In this document: positions 52,751 through 63,470 of the stretch, in pieces
Position numbering within the stretch: position 1 is the stretch's first letter
Layout: each line of letters opens with the position of its first letter
Assembly: GCA_019828595.1 (NCBI GenBank)
Contig: JAHQRK010000013.1
Span: forward strand, 961,501 to 1,025,500
Length of the DNA: 64,000 nucleotides
From: Aphanomyces cochlioides
Lineage: Eukaryota > Oomycota > Saprolegniomycetes > Saprolegniales > Verrucalvaceae
Direction of reading: 5' to 3'
Translations under genes and position numbers: made by a program
The notes under the pieces: generated by a model
The model's input: only the letters and a program-made list of their open reading frames with translations
Database searches by the model: none
What the model was told of the DNA's origin: nothing

Positions 52751-53953
52751 GAGGATATCTCAGTTGGCGTACAATATTTGAACGTTAGAAGCTCAGGTGA
52801 ATGAATCTTGTTATAAAAGGCGGTTTGGCAGGGGTAGGCTAGCTATTCTTGTTCTGATTGTATTTTAAAGTCACTTTGTTCTTGAAAATATTGGCAGCTT
52901 TAGCTCTTAATGATGTAGCACCATGAATTGCTTTAGAAGACTATTGCTCTCAAATGGATTGATTGTTGTGGCCCGTTGCCATATTTGGTCAGTCTCATAG
53001 TGTACTGACAGCATTGCTTTTACATTGCTTGAGAGCAATGATTGGTTGCAGGTATTTGAACTACTGCAATGAGCGATGAGATTATCAATATGGAAATGGA
53101 AACATGTATTTCTTTCGCTGGTCATACTCAACTGTTTCGTAAATGACATCGTTGTATATTTCAACTCCATGGAGCTGATCTGGATGGTTGCAAATTCGTC
53201 AAAATGCACCATAATAACTTCAATGCAGTCATATTACATTCAAACAGCCTATTGTGATCGCTCTGGAAATGCTGAATGTTTAGTAGTTTGTTATCTACAT
53301 GTCGTTAGGTTATTTTCAAGGTAGTGGGCAGATTTGTGGCATATAAAATGCGATGAACGATATTGTAGTAAGCATGTTGAATCCAACCTGTCGACCGTGA
53401 GCTCTACAAAAATGAGAATTGAGCTCTGGTTGAAACACCCTACTTGAAAGTTTGGATGTCTCTGAACAACATAGCTAAACGATGAATTTATCACTCTCGC
53501 ACTCACTGTTTCGGAAATGGCATCTTTGTATATTTCAAATCGATGAAGCTGATCAGGATGATTGCGAATTCGTCAAAATGCACGATAACAACGTCATTGC
53601 AGTCATATTACATTCAAACAGCCTATTGTGATCACTCTGCAAATGCTGAATGATGAATCGTTTGTTGTCTCCATGCCGTCAGGTTATTTTCAAGGTATTC
53701 GACAGATTTGTGGCATATATAGTGCGATAAATGTTTTGCAGTAAGCATGTTGAATCCAACCTGTCGACTGTGAGCTCGACAAAAATGAGAATTGAGCTCT
53801 GGTTGAAACACCCTGCTTGAAAGTTTGGATGTCTCTTCACAACAGCGATGAACGATGAATTTATCAACGTAAAGATGGAAATAATGTATTAGTTATGCTG
53901 TTGCGCTCAACTGTTGCAGAAATATCAATGTCTTGTGTGTCCACTCAATGGAG
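52751..53953. other. Non-coding spacer with 374-bp tandem repeats
   Basis: No gene; the repeat array is listed separately. Open frames here are reflections of the repeats. Confidence 0.6.
53131..53950. repeat. Tandem repeat, 374-bp period, about 2.1 copies
   Basis: Copy 1 is 53131-53504 and copy 2 starts at 53505 (ACTGTTTCG(T/G)AAATG). Shared landmarks include GCAGTCATATTACATTCAAA, AAGCATGTTGAATCCAACCT and TTGAAAGTTTGGATGTCTCT. A third, diverged start is at about 53910 (ACTGTTGCAGAAAT). Divergence between copies is roughly one change per 10-15 bp by eye. Confidence 0.9.
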
Positions 53954-54661
53954 CTATTCTTGATTTTTGAGAAATCGTTTTACTGGCTTTGCATCCGCGT
54001 CATTTGCTGAGAGTCTTTTCTTGATATTGGTCGATCGCGTTGACATAACTTGTGGTGATATTTTTGGTGCGTCTTGCGATCCGTCGGTTTCTTGAAGAGA
54101 ACTGTCTTGTGAATCCTCCTTAGTGTCAAACATGTTTGTTCCATGTGGCTCTTGATTTGTGGCATCTTGGTACTCAGTACTTGGAGGACTTTTTGCTTGA
54201 AAACAGGTTGACACTGACTTGGGAGCTAGTTTTGTATTTGAAGTGTGATTCAGAATTGCAGTCAATGTGCCTTGGCAACAATTACCTGCGTACTTTTGCA
54301 AAGATCTCGCTTCCACACTCACAATGCCTTTTACGTTCCAAGATACAATTTTGTCGCACATATTGTTGAAGACAGTCAAACGAAAGAGAAACGTTTGCTT
54401 TGTTCGCAAGGGTAGTTTTTCAAGCATAGCCAAATCTTCATTGTCGGCGTCAATGTCAATGAGATTAACCCATTTACCAAATTCGCCGCCCGGCCGCTTG
54501 ACAGCAGACTCGATACTGTAAATCCGAAGGCGAATTTTCATGGACTGTGATTTGGAATGCAATGTCGGCATTTTTTCTTTAATGTCGTCCATAGATTCGA
54601 GGGGTAGAGTATCTTGGTGAGCTAACTCTTGCTTGAGCTTTGTTTTAATTCCTGTGCCCAT
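53954..54661 (-). CDS. Helitron-associated protein, possible OB-fold
   Basis: An intact 235-codon frame from ATG 54661. Residues about 40-130 (MKIRLRIYSIESAVKRPGGE, then KWVNLIDIDADNEDLAML, TFLFRLTVFNNMCDKIVSWN) have the alternating beta-strand character of a single-stranded-DNA-binding OB-fold, and plant and animal Helitrons often carry RPA-like genes in this position. The similarity is of pattern only, so the call is tentative. The C-terminal half is low complexity, rich in S, Q, D and E, and ends with basic residues (KPVKRFLKNQE), a possible nuclear signal. Confidence 0.55.
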   Translation of the reverse strand: MGTGIKTKLKQELAHQDTLPLESMDDIKEKMPTLHSKSQSMKIRLRIYSIESAVKRPGGEFGKWVNLIDIDADNEDLAMLEKLPLRTKQTFLFRLTVFNNMCDKIVSWNVKGIVSVEARSLQKYAGNCCQGTLTAILNHTSNTKLAPKSVSTCFQAKSPPSTEYQDATNQEPHGTNMFDTKEDSQDSSLQETDGSQDAPKISPQVMSTRSTNIKKRLSANDADAKPVKRFLKNQE

Positions 54662-55313
54662 GGCGGAATGAAGAGAGAGAACTTGTGAGTTGATTGTGAA
54701 GAAAAGCTATCAACTGCCACATCTTGTTTTAAGGTCTTTTGGAATCTACTGGATGGAAATGCTCGGGGTTACACAATGCATGGATAAATATATGATGAAA
54801 GGCAGTTGAAAAACGTCGTTATTTTGGCCTCTTGCATGTACATTAAAGCTACGTATTTCACAGCATTACAACTTGGAGATTGCCGGAGCCGAGTAGTCTA
54901 TTTTCTATTTTCAAGTATCGCACGACATAGTCATATAATTTTGAGATGACAATGATTGAACTGAGTATAGTCTAACTTTGACGTTAAGCATATGTCATGC
55001 TTGTTTACAGTGCCTTATTGCTTTGATGTCGCCAATCGAGTTGTTCTGTATAGAGAGCCAACGTCTTGAGCCCAAAATCTTGTGTGATGCATTCGAGTAG
55101 TCCTTTCAATCCAAAATAAAGTTATAATTACATTTTCAGAAAATAATGTTATTATTTCGTCTCGTTAACCATAATATACTGTCGTGAATTCGACCCATTT
55201 TGAGATTCAGCCATTTTTCTGCCTGTCTGAACCAATAGATTTTCATTCACTTTAACAATATACTCCGGAGTAATTCTGTGTGAAAGACTGTGGAAATAAT
55301 ATAGAGCCATTCT
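54662..55313. other. Spacer between accessory and Rep/helicase genes
   Basis: No gene. At about 55190-55235 it holds one copy of the motif ATTCAGCCATTTTTCTGC, repeated at 60420, 60690 and 61160. Confidence 0.6.
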
Positions 55314-58300
55314 TTATGACATTGATCTTAACACCTCTTGAATGACTACATTTGGGGTCCATAACCCATCCTGACCCTCAATACGTCCGTCGTGAAGCAA
55401 GACGTGGATATTCTTCTTCGACGTTACCCGCGAGAATGCCACATACAATTGACCATGAGAAAAAAATGGATCTTGAAGATATAATGAGACGAATTTCACA
55501 GTTTGGCCTTGACATTTATGGATTGTCATTGCAAACGCAAGTCGCACGGGGAATTGTCGTCGTTTGAGTACAAATGGCCAGCCATTACTGGGATCACTGC
55601 AGAGATCAATACAGGGAATAAGAACATCATTGTCTGCATGGATTCCCGCCGATAAAATTCTTGCTTGGATTACGTTTTGATGTAGCTCAGTGATAATAAG
55701 TCGTGTCCCATTGCACAGTCCACTGGCTGGACAAAGATTCCTCAAAAGCATGATCACAGCACCAACTTTAAGACGGAGAACATGGCGTGGAAAGTTGTTG
55801 ATTTCCAGCGTGTTCAAAAACTCGACCGGAAAATTCACTGCTGCTTGGTGCTCTTCGGCGTCGTTTGAAACATCACCAACAGAATCGGCAGAGATGTACT
55901 CTTGTAGGTCAGTGGGTAGCTTGTCCAAGACCCTCCGATTCAATTTTGTCACGACATCATGTTTTGGAGCAAGAAGCGCTCTTTCTGCAAAATACTCCAT
56001 TTTCTTTTCCAACGGCCAAGACTGGTATGCAGTAGAATTTGCCAGATCACCGTAGATGGTGTCCACCAAATCGTTGACACTTGTCTCGTCCACGTATTCC
56101 TTTGCAATGCCGTCGGGAAGTCGCACTTTCCCATCAATCATTGTCGCTGTGCCCTCACCCAAAGAAATCAAAAATCTTGCAAAATCCTCCATCTCTCTCT
56201 TTTCCGACTCAGTCAAACCATGCATCAGTAATCTCATGTTTGTGGTCAATCGACATCGGTTGGAACGAAGGCTTGACCACAAATAGCTGCGTGGCAAAAT
56301 GGCTCGAACTGCTGCTCCTTCATCTTCTCCAGGCATCACTGGAAGGAGCTGTCTGAAATCGCCAGAGAAAATGGTAACTTTGCCACCAAATGGTTTATCA
56401 CATTTAGTGATATCGCGAAGCATTCTATCGACAGCCTCAACAATGAATCTATTCACCATGGAAACTTCATCCCAAACAATAAGTTTAGCTTTGGACAATA
56501 CTTCAGCCATGTCGCTCTTGACACTATATGTACATGATATTGTTTCACTTGGTGGTGTGATTGGGATATTAAAACGGTTGTGAGCTGTGCGACCACCCAT
56601 CATTAGTAAAGCAGCCAACCCAGACGACGCAACTGCAATGGCTACATTCCCCTCGACTCGAATATGGGCGAGAAGAATTTGACAAATGAAAGTTTAACCG
56701 ATCCACCCTCGCCTTCCAAAAAGAACATATTGTCTTTCGTGGGATCTTCGACAGCTGCATTGACTTTGTCGTAAAATGCTTTGTGTTCAAGGGTTGCCGT
56801 TTGTAGCTGATCCACGATATTCTGTACTTCTGGTCTTTGGAAGTGAGCATACTTGAGCTCCTCAGCAAGAAGAGGATTGTCGCTCAATTTTCGAGGGCCA
56901 TTGAATGAGGCAGGTACAGAAGGGAGCATACCTGCAGTGACATATTCTTCCAACGACGAGCCCATGGATAGCAAACATTGGTCAATGTCAAGCAAAGTAA
57001 GCCCAAGAACTTGAGTATTGAGCCTCTCTTCATCGTTTCGGTAACTGTGTCCTTCAAAAGTCGGTAATTGTGGTCATTGAAGAGGTGCTCATAATAATCA
57101 TTCCATAGTTTACCAACGTCAGTTGGGTTGCAATGTCGTAAAATGACACAAAAGAGATTTCGAAAACTTGCTGGCATTGCAAAATTCGCTGCTTCCGCTA
57201 AACATCGATCCCATTCAACATCAGAGGCCAGAAGTCCAAGTTTGATGCAAGCTTCTTTGAATGTTGGGCATACAACACCATCAACAGTCCTCAAATCTTC
57301 GAACGACTTGGGACTTTCTTTGTGATGCAACAAAATTCGAAGAGCATGCCGTTCAAAGTCTTTTGGATTCACTGTATGAACCCGTCCAATAATTTTTGTT
57401 TTACGTTTCCGTGGTGTCCAGTCTCGTTTTTGGGTATTCCAAACAAAGTGGTCAACGACATAAACATACTTGAGCTTCGCAACAATTGGATCATGCTGAT
57501 GCTCACGACAAATTTTGAAAAATTATGTCAACTTGGTTGATGCACCTCGTGATCGGATAACTTCTGGTGTATCCTCTTCACACCAATGGACTGCCTGTTT
57601 TCCCGGTAAATGAACAGGCAGGGCTTCTACAGCATGACTGGACCAATGTAGGTCAAATCCAAAATTTCTCCAAATTGCTTCGGTCGAAGAAACATAGCGC
57701 ATGGACTCGTGCATGGTAATCTCGTCGTTGACATCAACTTCAATGTCGGCATGGTCATGTCCTAGAGATATTGTCAATTCTCTGTCGTCTGAACATAGTG
57801 TACCTTTAAAGATGTATTTATACGTGTATTTGACGAACTTCACCGAGGTGCAGACTTCAACATTAATGTGGCAACTGTACCTCAATGATAGTTTGCCACA
57901 GTAAGGAACAACACGGCTATTTCTTTCGTCAGTGTTTCGACGACGATACAATGGATACCCGTTTGTATCAGTAGTAGTTTGGTCGATATATGCTTTTGGA
58001 AATCTTTTCTTGCATTTTCCATGATGATCCAAACAACCATGATTGCAACGATGTAAATTGTTTTTCAAAATAATGTCGTATAACCTTGGATGTGTACGTT
58101 GATTTGTATTTCAGCTGACACAAAACAATCGACGTCAGCTGCATGTTCGATCTTCTTCTTCAATCCAATCAACGTATGAGCATGAGGCAATCCTCTTTTT
58201 TGAAACTCCACCACACCGGTACAATACTTTACTTCACCAAAAATATGATTCTTCATGATATCCTTCCGTAGTTGATCAAGTTTCATTTTGAAAACACGAT

Positions 58301-60263
58301 CAACAATGTCCATGCGGTAATGAGTGTCAGGTTTTGCTTCCAGACCACTAAATTCTTTGATAAACATCAGAGCATCTTCAATTTCTTTCCATTTTGGATT
58401 GCAGGTCATGGTAACAAATAAATCTGGCTTGCCAAACTTACGAACCAATGCCATAGAATTCTGGTAATTGCAGCTTGTGTGACGATCACCACCATGGAAT
58501 GATGCGGGCAGAATAATTCGTTGGCCGATTCGAGTCGGATCAAAATCATTTGGCGCAGCGTCATGGACATTATCATAGACGTCAGCACGAATTTTTGTCT
58601 GATTTTCACGATACCATCGAAGGTTGTTTGTTACCCGTCGGCAGTATAGATCGGTCCAATATTGCAGTCCAAGTTTGCCACCTTCGTGCAGAGGGGAAAA
58701 TGGAAGACGTTGGTACTGTTTGTATTTGATATACTCTGTCAGAGTAAGTCTCTTCCTGGGATCTTTGTTATTTGATGGTGTGGCAGAGTCGGTCATAGGT
58801 TCGGTCGTAGTGTCGGTCATAGGTGCAGTCATAGATGCAGATGTAGGTGCAGTCGTTGTTGTAGGGACTTTTACCATATTAAAATCCCAACCACTCTCAG
58901 CCAAAGGAAACAATAACGGGTATTGTAAAGGATCATATGCTGCCGCCACTTCTGACACTTGATGAATTTTCCCACGACGTGGCATCACAACAATATCTCT
59001 GCCGACTGAATTTATGTCGTAATCCATACAAATTGCGATTTCAGCCACGTCTGGTGCGTTGTATGTTCGACTATCTCGACCATGTCGAGGCCGAATCGAA
59101 ACACGCACGTCATAATTTTCGAAAGGCTCGTCTTGGTCATGTCGACTACGAAGGCTTTCAACAACATCCATTAATGATTTGAATCTATCCATGCATATGG
59201 ATTCAGTGATTTCTCATTGATACATACGATTTAGCAAAACTGTCGTGTCTCGTCATAAACTTTGAATTCGCTTGGCCTTTTCCATTTGTCCATCATCAAA
59301 ATGGAAGGATGCAGCCATGTTTGATCGTAGGTCTTGTTGTTTGTCTGAATCTAGAACATAAATTTGGGCATAGGTTTGTGGTTGCGACCCAGGTGGTTCA
59401 AATGCGCCAATGTTATGGATAAGTTGACCTCGAATCTTGTACGCAGGTGGACCTGGTGGAAGCTGCTGTTCATTTGTACCAATCGAAGTGTAAGCAAACA
59501 ATGCATTGTACCTAAAAGAGTCTTGTGAGTGTAAACATATTCAATCAGTTCGTACTGGCGAGATAAATCTGGAAACGATTCATCTCGAAAAAGGCTCGTG
59601 TACCATTTCATGTCGGCTTGGAATACTTGTTCGTCGCAAGCATCCAAAACGGATTGTCCGCGATGGACTTGTTCATATCTATTGAGCCATTCGGGTTCTT
59701 GAATGCTGGTAATGCTTCCGTTTATACAACATGGTGTCATTTTGTTCTGCCTCTCCGCCTCCCACAACAATGCCTTACAATCTTGACATCGGGAGTCTAA
59801 TGACAGGGGAGGCAAAATTTCGTTGTACGGAGTGTCGGCTTCGTCCGGTATAGCCAAAGATGGAACATAAGGAGGGTCAACTCGTCCTGTGTTCGATTCA
59901 TCTACATTTACGTCTTGAGGATCATCTCCGTGTGATGTCTACTGAGTCAAAGTGAATTGAGTAACACAGCTGTTATGTACTTGACGCCAACCGATTGTGT
60001 ATTGGATACTTCAATGCCATATTGCTCTCTCAGATTTTCAACAACTGATTGTTCTTGAGTCAAGGTAGCATTTGGCTCCATTGAGCTCGATGGTTGAACG
60101 CCATATCTCTCTCTCTCATTGCGAGGACATCAGCTAAAAAATCAGAAGTTTTTATTTCTTCTTCACTACAACAAAATAAGATGTAAGGAGCTGCCTTGTT
60201 GACTTACGTATTCTGTCGCTTTTGTTTTTGTTTCCCACGTTTGTTCGCTGACATGGGTTTCAT
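55314..60263 (-). pseudogene. Helitron Rep/helicase, multiply broken
   Basis: Exon 1 (60263-60208, MKPMSANKRGKQKQKRQN) has a GTAAGT donor and a matching acceptor at about 60166. An N-terminal region (59945-59253) includes CQDCKALLWEAERQ and the PPAYKIRGQLIHNIGAF block. The Rep part (59192-57523) has LPFSPLHEGGKLGLQYWTDL, DLFVTMTCNPKWKEI, FQKRGLPHAHTLIGL (HUH) and VKFVKYTYKYIFKG. A linking region (57520-56884) has SFEDLRTVDGVVCPTFKEAC. The helicase (56995-55314) has a degenerate Walker A (GEGGSVKLS), LIVWDEVSMV, FSGDFRQLLPV, MTIHKCQGQTV and YVAFSRV. A TAA at 57523-57525, frameshifts near 58100, 59470, 57000 and 56630, and the altered Walker A make this copy inactive. In the family it cuts one strand and unwinds DNA for rolling-circle transfer. 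Confidence 0.85.
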
Positions 60264-60659
60264 GTTGCACTTTCAATATGAAAAATATCAATTGATGTTT
60301 CTCCATGGTAAGATATAAGGCAGTTGATTTAAAGTCTCCCTATGAGATGTGGCAGTTGATAGTGGGCCATTGAAAACTCAAAATGGGAGAGGGAATCACA
60401 GTGGAAATCGACCCTTCTCAAATTCAGCCATTTTTCTGTTTATCTAATGCATTGGAGTTCTTATATCGTGAATTTCTCGTCTGTATACAGTGTACCTTAT
60501 TTGTGGGGATACTATGCTGCAATCGATCGATGATTGCCAACATAGAATGCAAAGAAATTTTAATCGACAGCCCAAGTGTCATATTCAAGTACAAAATGCA
60601 TGCCAGACGCTGAAAGATAATTTACATTGTTGAAGCCATACTTGTCTAGATTGTAAGGA
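60264..60659. other. Upstream region of the Helitron Rep gene
   Basis: No gene. At 60400-60455 it carries one copy of the recurring motif (GGAAATCGACCC followed by ATTCAGCCATTTTTCTG). Confidence 0.5.
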
Positions 60660-61560
60660 AGATGCGATATGGAAATCGACCCCTTTTCAAATTCAGCCAT
60701 TTTCCTGCTTGTCTAATCCAATGGAGATATTTTATCGAGGTTCGGATGTCGATGTACCTGTTCTGTGTGGACACCATATTCCAACGAATATCGATGATTG
60801 TCTACATGCCATGCATGAACGCTTTGAACACCGCAGAGCTGTTCTGTCGGCGTGCATCATGAAACAGCTTCCTGTCGGGAAACCTTTTTGCTATGTCTAG
60901 ATTCATGTCATGATATTGATTTGCAGTCGATATACCTCGATCCAAAACACGGTCTGCAGGGTCGATATGTCAGCGTGCAAGGAGACACCTCCTTCGTGAC
61001 GGAATCACTTCCTGTCGAGAAACCTTGCTGCCATATCTAGATTCATGTGATGATATTGATTTGTAGTCGATATACCTCGATCCAAAACACTGACTGCAGA
61101 GTCGATGTGTCGCTTGCAAAATGATACTTCAAAACACTGACCGCAAGGTCGACGTGTCGCCATTTTTCTGCTTGTCTAATCCAATGGAGTTATTTTATCG
61201 AGGTTCGGATGTCGATGTACCTGGTCTGTGTGGACACCATATTCCAACGAATGTCGATGATTGTCTACATGCCATGCATGAACGCTTTGAACACCGCAGA
61301 GCTGTTATGTCGGCGTGCATCGTGAAACTGCTTCCTGTTGGGAAACCTTTTTGTCATGTCTAGATTCATGTCATGATATTGATTTGTAGTCGATATACCT
61401 CGATCCAAAACGCCGTCTGCAGGGTCGATATGTCAGCGTGCAAGGAGACAGCTCCTGCGTGACGGAACCACTTCCTGTCGAGAAACGTTGCTGTCATGCC
61501 TAGATCCATATATCATGATATCGATTGGCAGGTCATATACCTTGATCCAAAACACCAACT
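60660..61560. repeat. Degenerate tandem-repeat array
   Basis: Two large units are recognisable: 60690-60900 and 61160-61363, both with CTTGTCTAATCCAATGGAG, GAGGTTCGGATGTCGATGTA and ATGAACGCTTTGAACACCGC. Between and after them are shorter units around CGATATACCTCGATCCAAAA (about 60948, 61070, 61395, 61535) and CTTCCTGT(C/T)GAGAAAC. Open frames in the large units (FYRGSDVDVPVLCGHH..) are repeated at about 60-70 codons each, but no true gene is apparent. Confidence 0.8.
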
Positions 61561-62159
61561 GGAGGATCGATGTGCTCTCGCCATGCGATCAAGTTTGAGA
61601 ACGATCCTGTCTTCTCATGGAATGTAGACTGTAAACCCTATCCAGTGCATGATGACACGATTTCCTGTTGAGATACTTTCACATCATGTCTAGATCACGG
61701 CGTTGAGATCCATACGCCGATGTCCGAATGCGGGATTGATCGCACGACATGCAATGCGGCATTTCAGATTTGTGAACGATGAGGCAGTTGGACATGTTCG
61801 GGCTGGATACAAGCTTCAAGGTCCAACAGGCGCGATGACATCCGAGTCCATCTAGATGCGAAAACATAACGAATCACAATAAGGCCCTCTGACGGCGTCG
61901 AATAAAAAATTGCAGTTTTCGCCATTTTATTTTCAGTTGTTCCATCCCGATGAACCGCCCAGTATAGTATGTTCAAGATATAAAATTAAAATGCACGATG
62001 AAACCCATGAAACGCACTTCCGCGGCACCATTGAATAAAAATACAATTTTGACTGACCGTTTGAATCCAACCGCCAAAAATTTAAAACGACTTTTTCAAC
62101 GGTCCATCGTACTTAAAATTTGCGTTAGCCCAATGTATATATACATATATATACAGTAT
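61561..62159. other. Intergenic region
   Basis: Nothing supported. Confidence 0.5.
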
Positions 62160-62325
62160 TGAATGCTTCGAACATGTTTTTCAAACATTTAAGACATTTG
62201 AAATTACACTATTTAACGTTCATGTTAGAGAAAACGCTTGCGTAAACCTTAAATAGTGTATTCGTCAATTAATTGAAACGTTTTCGACAAACTCCAGTTT
62301 TGGACCCAAACGACGATATGAATAC
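62160..62325. repeat. Dispersed repeat, copy B
   Basis: Partner of 32080-32265 in the same orientation. It is followed within about 40 bp by a pogo/Tigger transposase, so it is probably the 5' terminal region of that element. Confidence 0.8.
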
Positions 62326-62365
62326 AAAGTTATTTCACGCTGACAGGTAAAGCCAGCGGACAATC

Positions 62366-63470
62366 AAAATAAAGAAGAAAGTGCTAGTGGCAGTCAAGCT
62401 GAAGACCATTCAAGAGGCGAAGGCTTCATCGATTCGCTCTGTGGCACGAAAGCACAAAGTTCAGCCAAGCAACATTCTAAAATGGTTAAAGCAAGAGAAT
62501 GAACTTGCCTCCACGAAATCCTCACGTTGTCGCTTGGTTGGAGGCGGCAGATGAGTAACATCCGAGGAATTGGGTGAAATAATCTATGAAAGCATCATGT
62601 ACGAAGGCTCTATGAGGACCCGAGTTACAAGAAAACAAATCAAGACGTGGCCGCGATTGATCTCAATGGATTTGGAAGACAAGATCGATCTTGAATTCTT
62701 CGATGGATGGCTCGATAAATTCATGGACCGACACGATCTTGTCTTGAGACGAAGTACGCGGAAGCCCATATTATCTGACGATGAGATCGTATCGCGGTGC
62801 GTGAATTTTGTCGTCCAAAATCGTAATATCATTGCCAACTATAATGTTTCCCCCGAGAACATCTACAATCTTGACGAAACTGCTGTCTTCTTTGACCACT
62901 CTAGACAAACAACGGTTCACGCGACGTTCCAATCGCATTGATGGGTTTCGACAAGATGCGCATAACAGCAGTCTTTTGTGCAAGCGCCACGGGGCGGAAA
63001 TTGAAACCCATGCTCATGGTCAAAGAAAAGGCTCTCAACGTTCAAGACGAAGGCGCAGTGTCAATCTGCGGTGCAACTAAGTCATGGATGAATTCGACTA
63101 TCTTCACGAAATACTTGGAATTTACCTTTGGCCTTTCGAATCGTCAAGAGATCTTGCTCGTGTTTGACGCTGCGAGAAGCCGCATCAACAATGAATCAAG
63201 GCTTACCTACATCGCAAAGGTTTTCTCTACGTAATTAACTCTACACTAACGGCACGCAAGAGTTGTCTAATGAGCTGTTGGAGTCTATCAAATTCTGCGC
63301 AATGGGAACGAAATGAAGTCAATTATCGACGCAAGATACAACCATCAACAGGACGAATTCGAGTGTCTCGTCGAATGGCTGGGAATGGACGATTAATCGA
63401 CTTGGGAACACGCTCAACACATTTACGAAGACGTGTTCCAACTTTTCAAACAATTCCTCAGTGAAAAACT
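62366..63470 (+). pseudogene. Pogo/Tigger-type transposase, multiply broken
   Basis: It starts without a visible ATG: KKKVLVAVKLKTIQEAKASS, RSVARKHKVQPSNILKWLKQ (psq-type helix-turn-helix), then TGA at about 62551. It continues with TRKQIKTWPRLISMDLEDKI, FFDGWLDKFMDRHDLVLRRS and VSPENIYNLDETAVFFD (first D), then a frameshift near 62938. MRITAVFCASATGRKLKPML and EILLVFDAARSRINNES (second D region) follow, another break near 63234, and a degraded tail with CLVEWLGMDD near 63390. DDE_1 family. Different in sequence from the Tigger copy at 47828, so a second lineage. Confidence 0.8.

Larger units (their letters stand above)
51827..60263 (-). mobile_element. Helitron with accessory genes (boundaries uncertain)
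   Basis: The minus strand carries, in order, a Rep/helicase gene (60263-55314), an accessory gene (54661-53954), a 374-bp tandem repeat, and a C2H2-SET gene (52750-51827). The HUH nuclease motif (FQKRGLPHAHTLIGL), the KYTYKYIFKG tyrosine region and a PIF1-type helicase identify a Helitron, which moves by rolling-circle replication. Ends are not proven: a GC hairpin at 51576-51596 is a candidate 3' signal and the 5' TC end was not located. Whether the SET gene lies inside the mobile unit is therefore an inference. Confidence 0.7.

Noticed and set aside
60660..61560. CRISPR-like array
   Set aside because: The organism is eukaryotic, repeat units vary in size and the spacers are themselves repeats.
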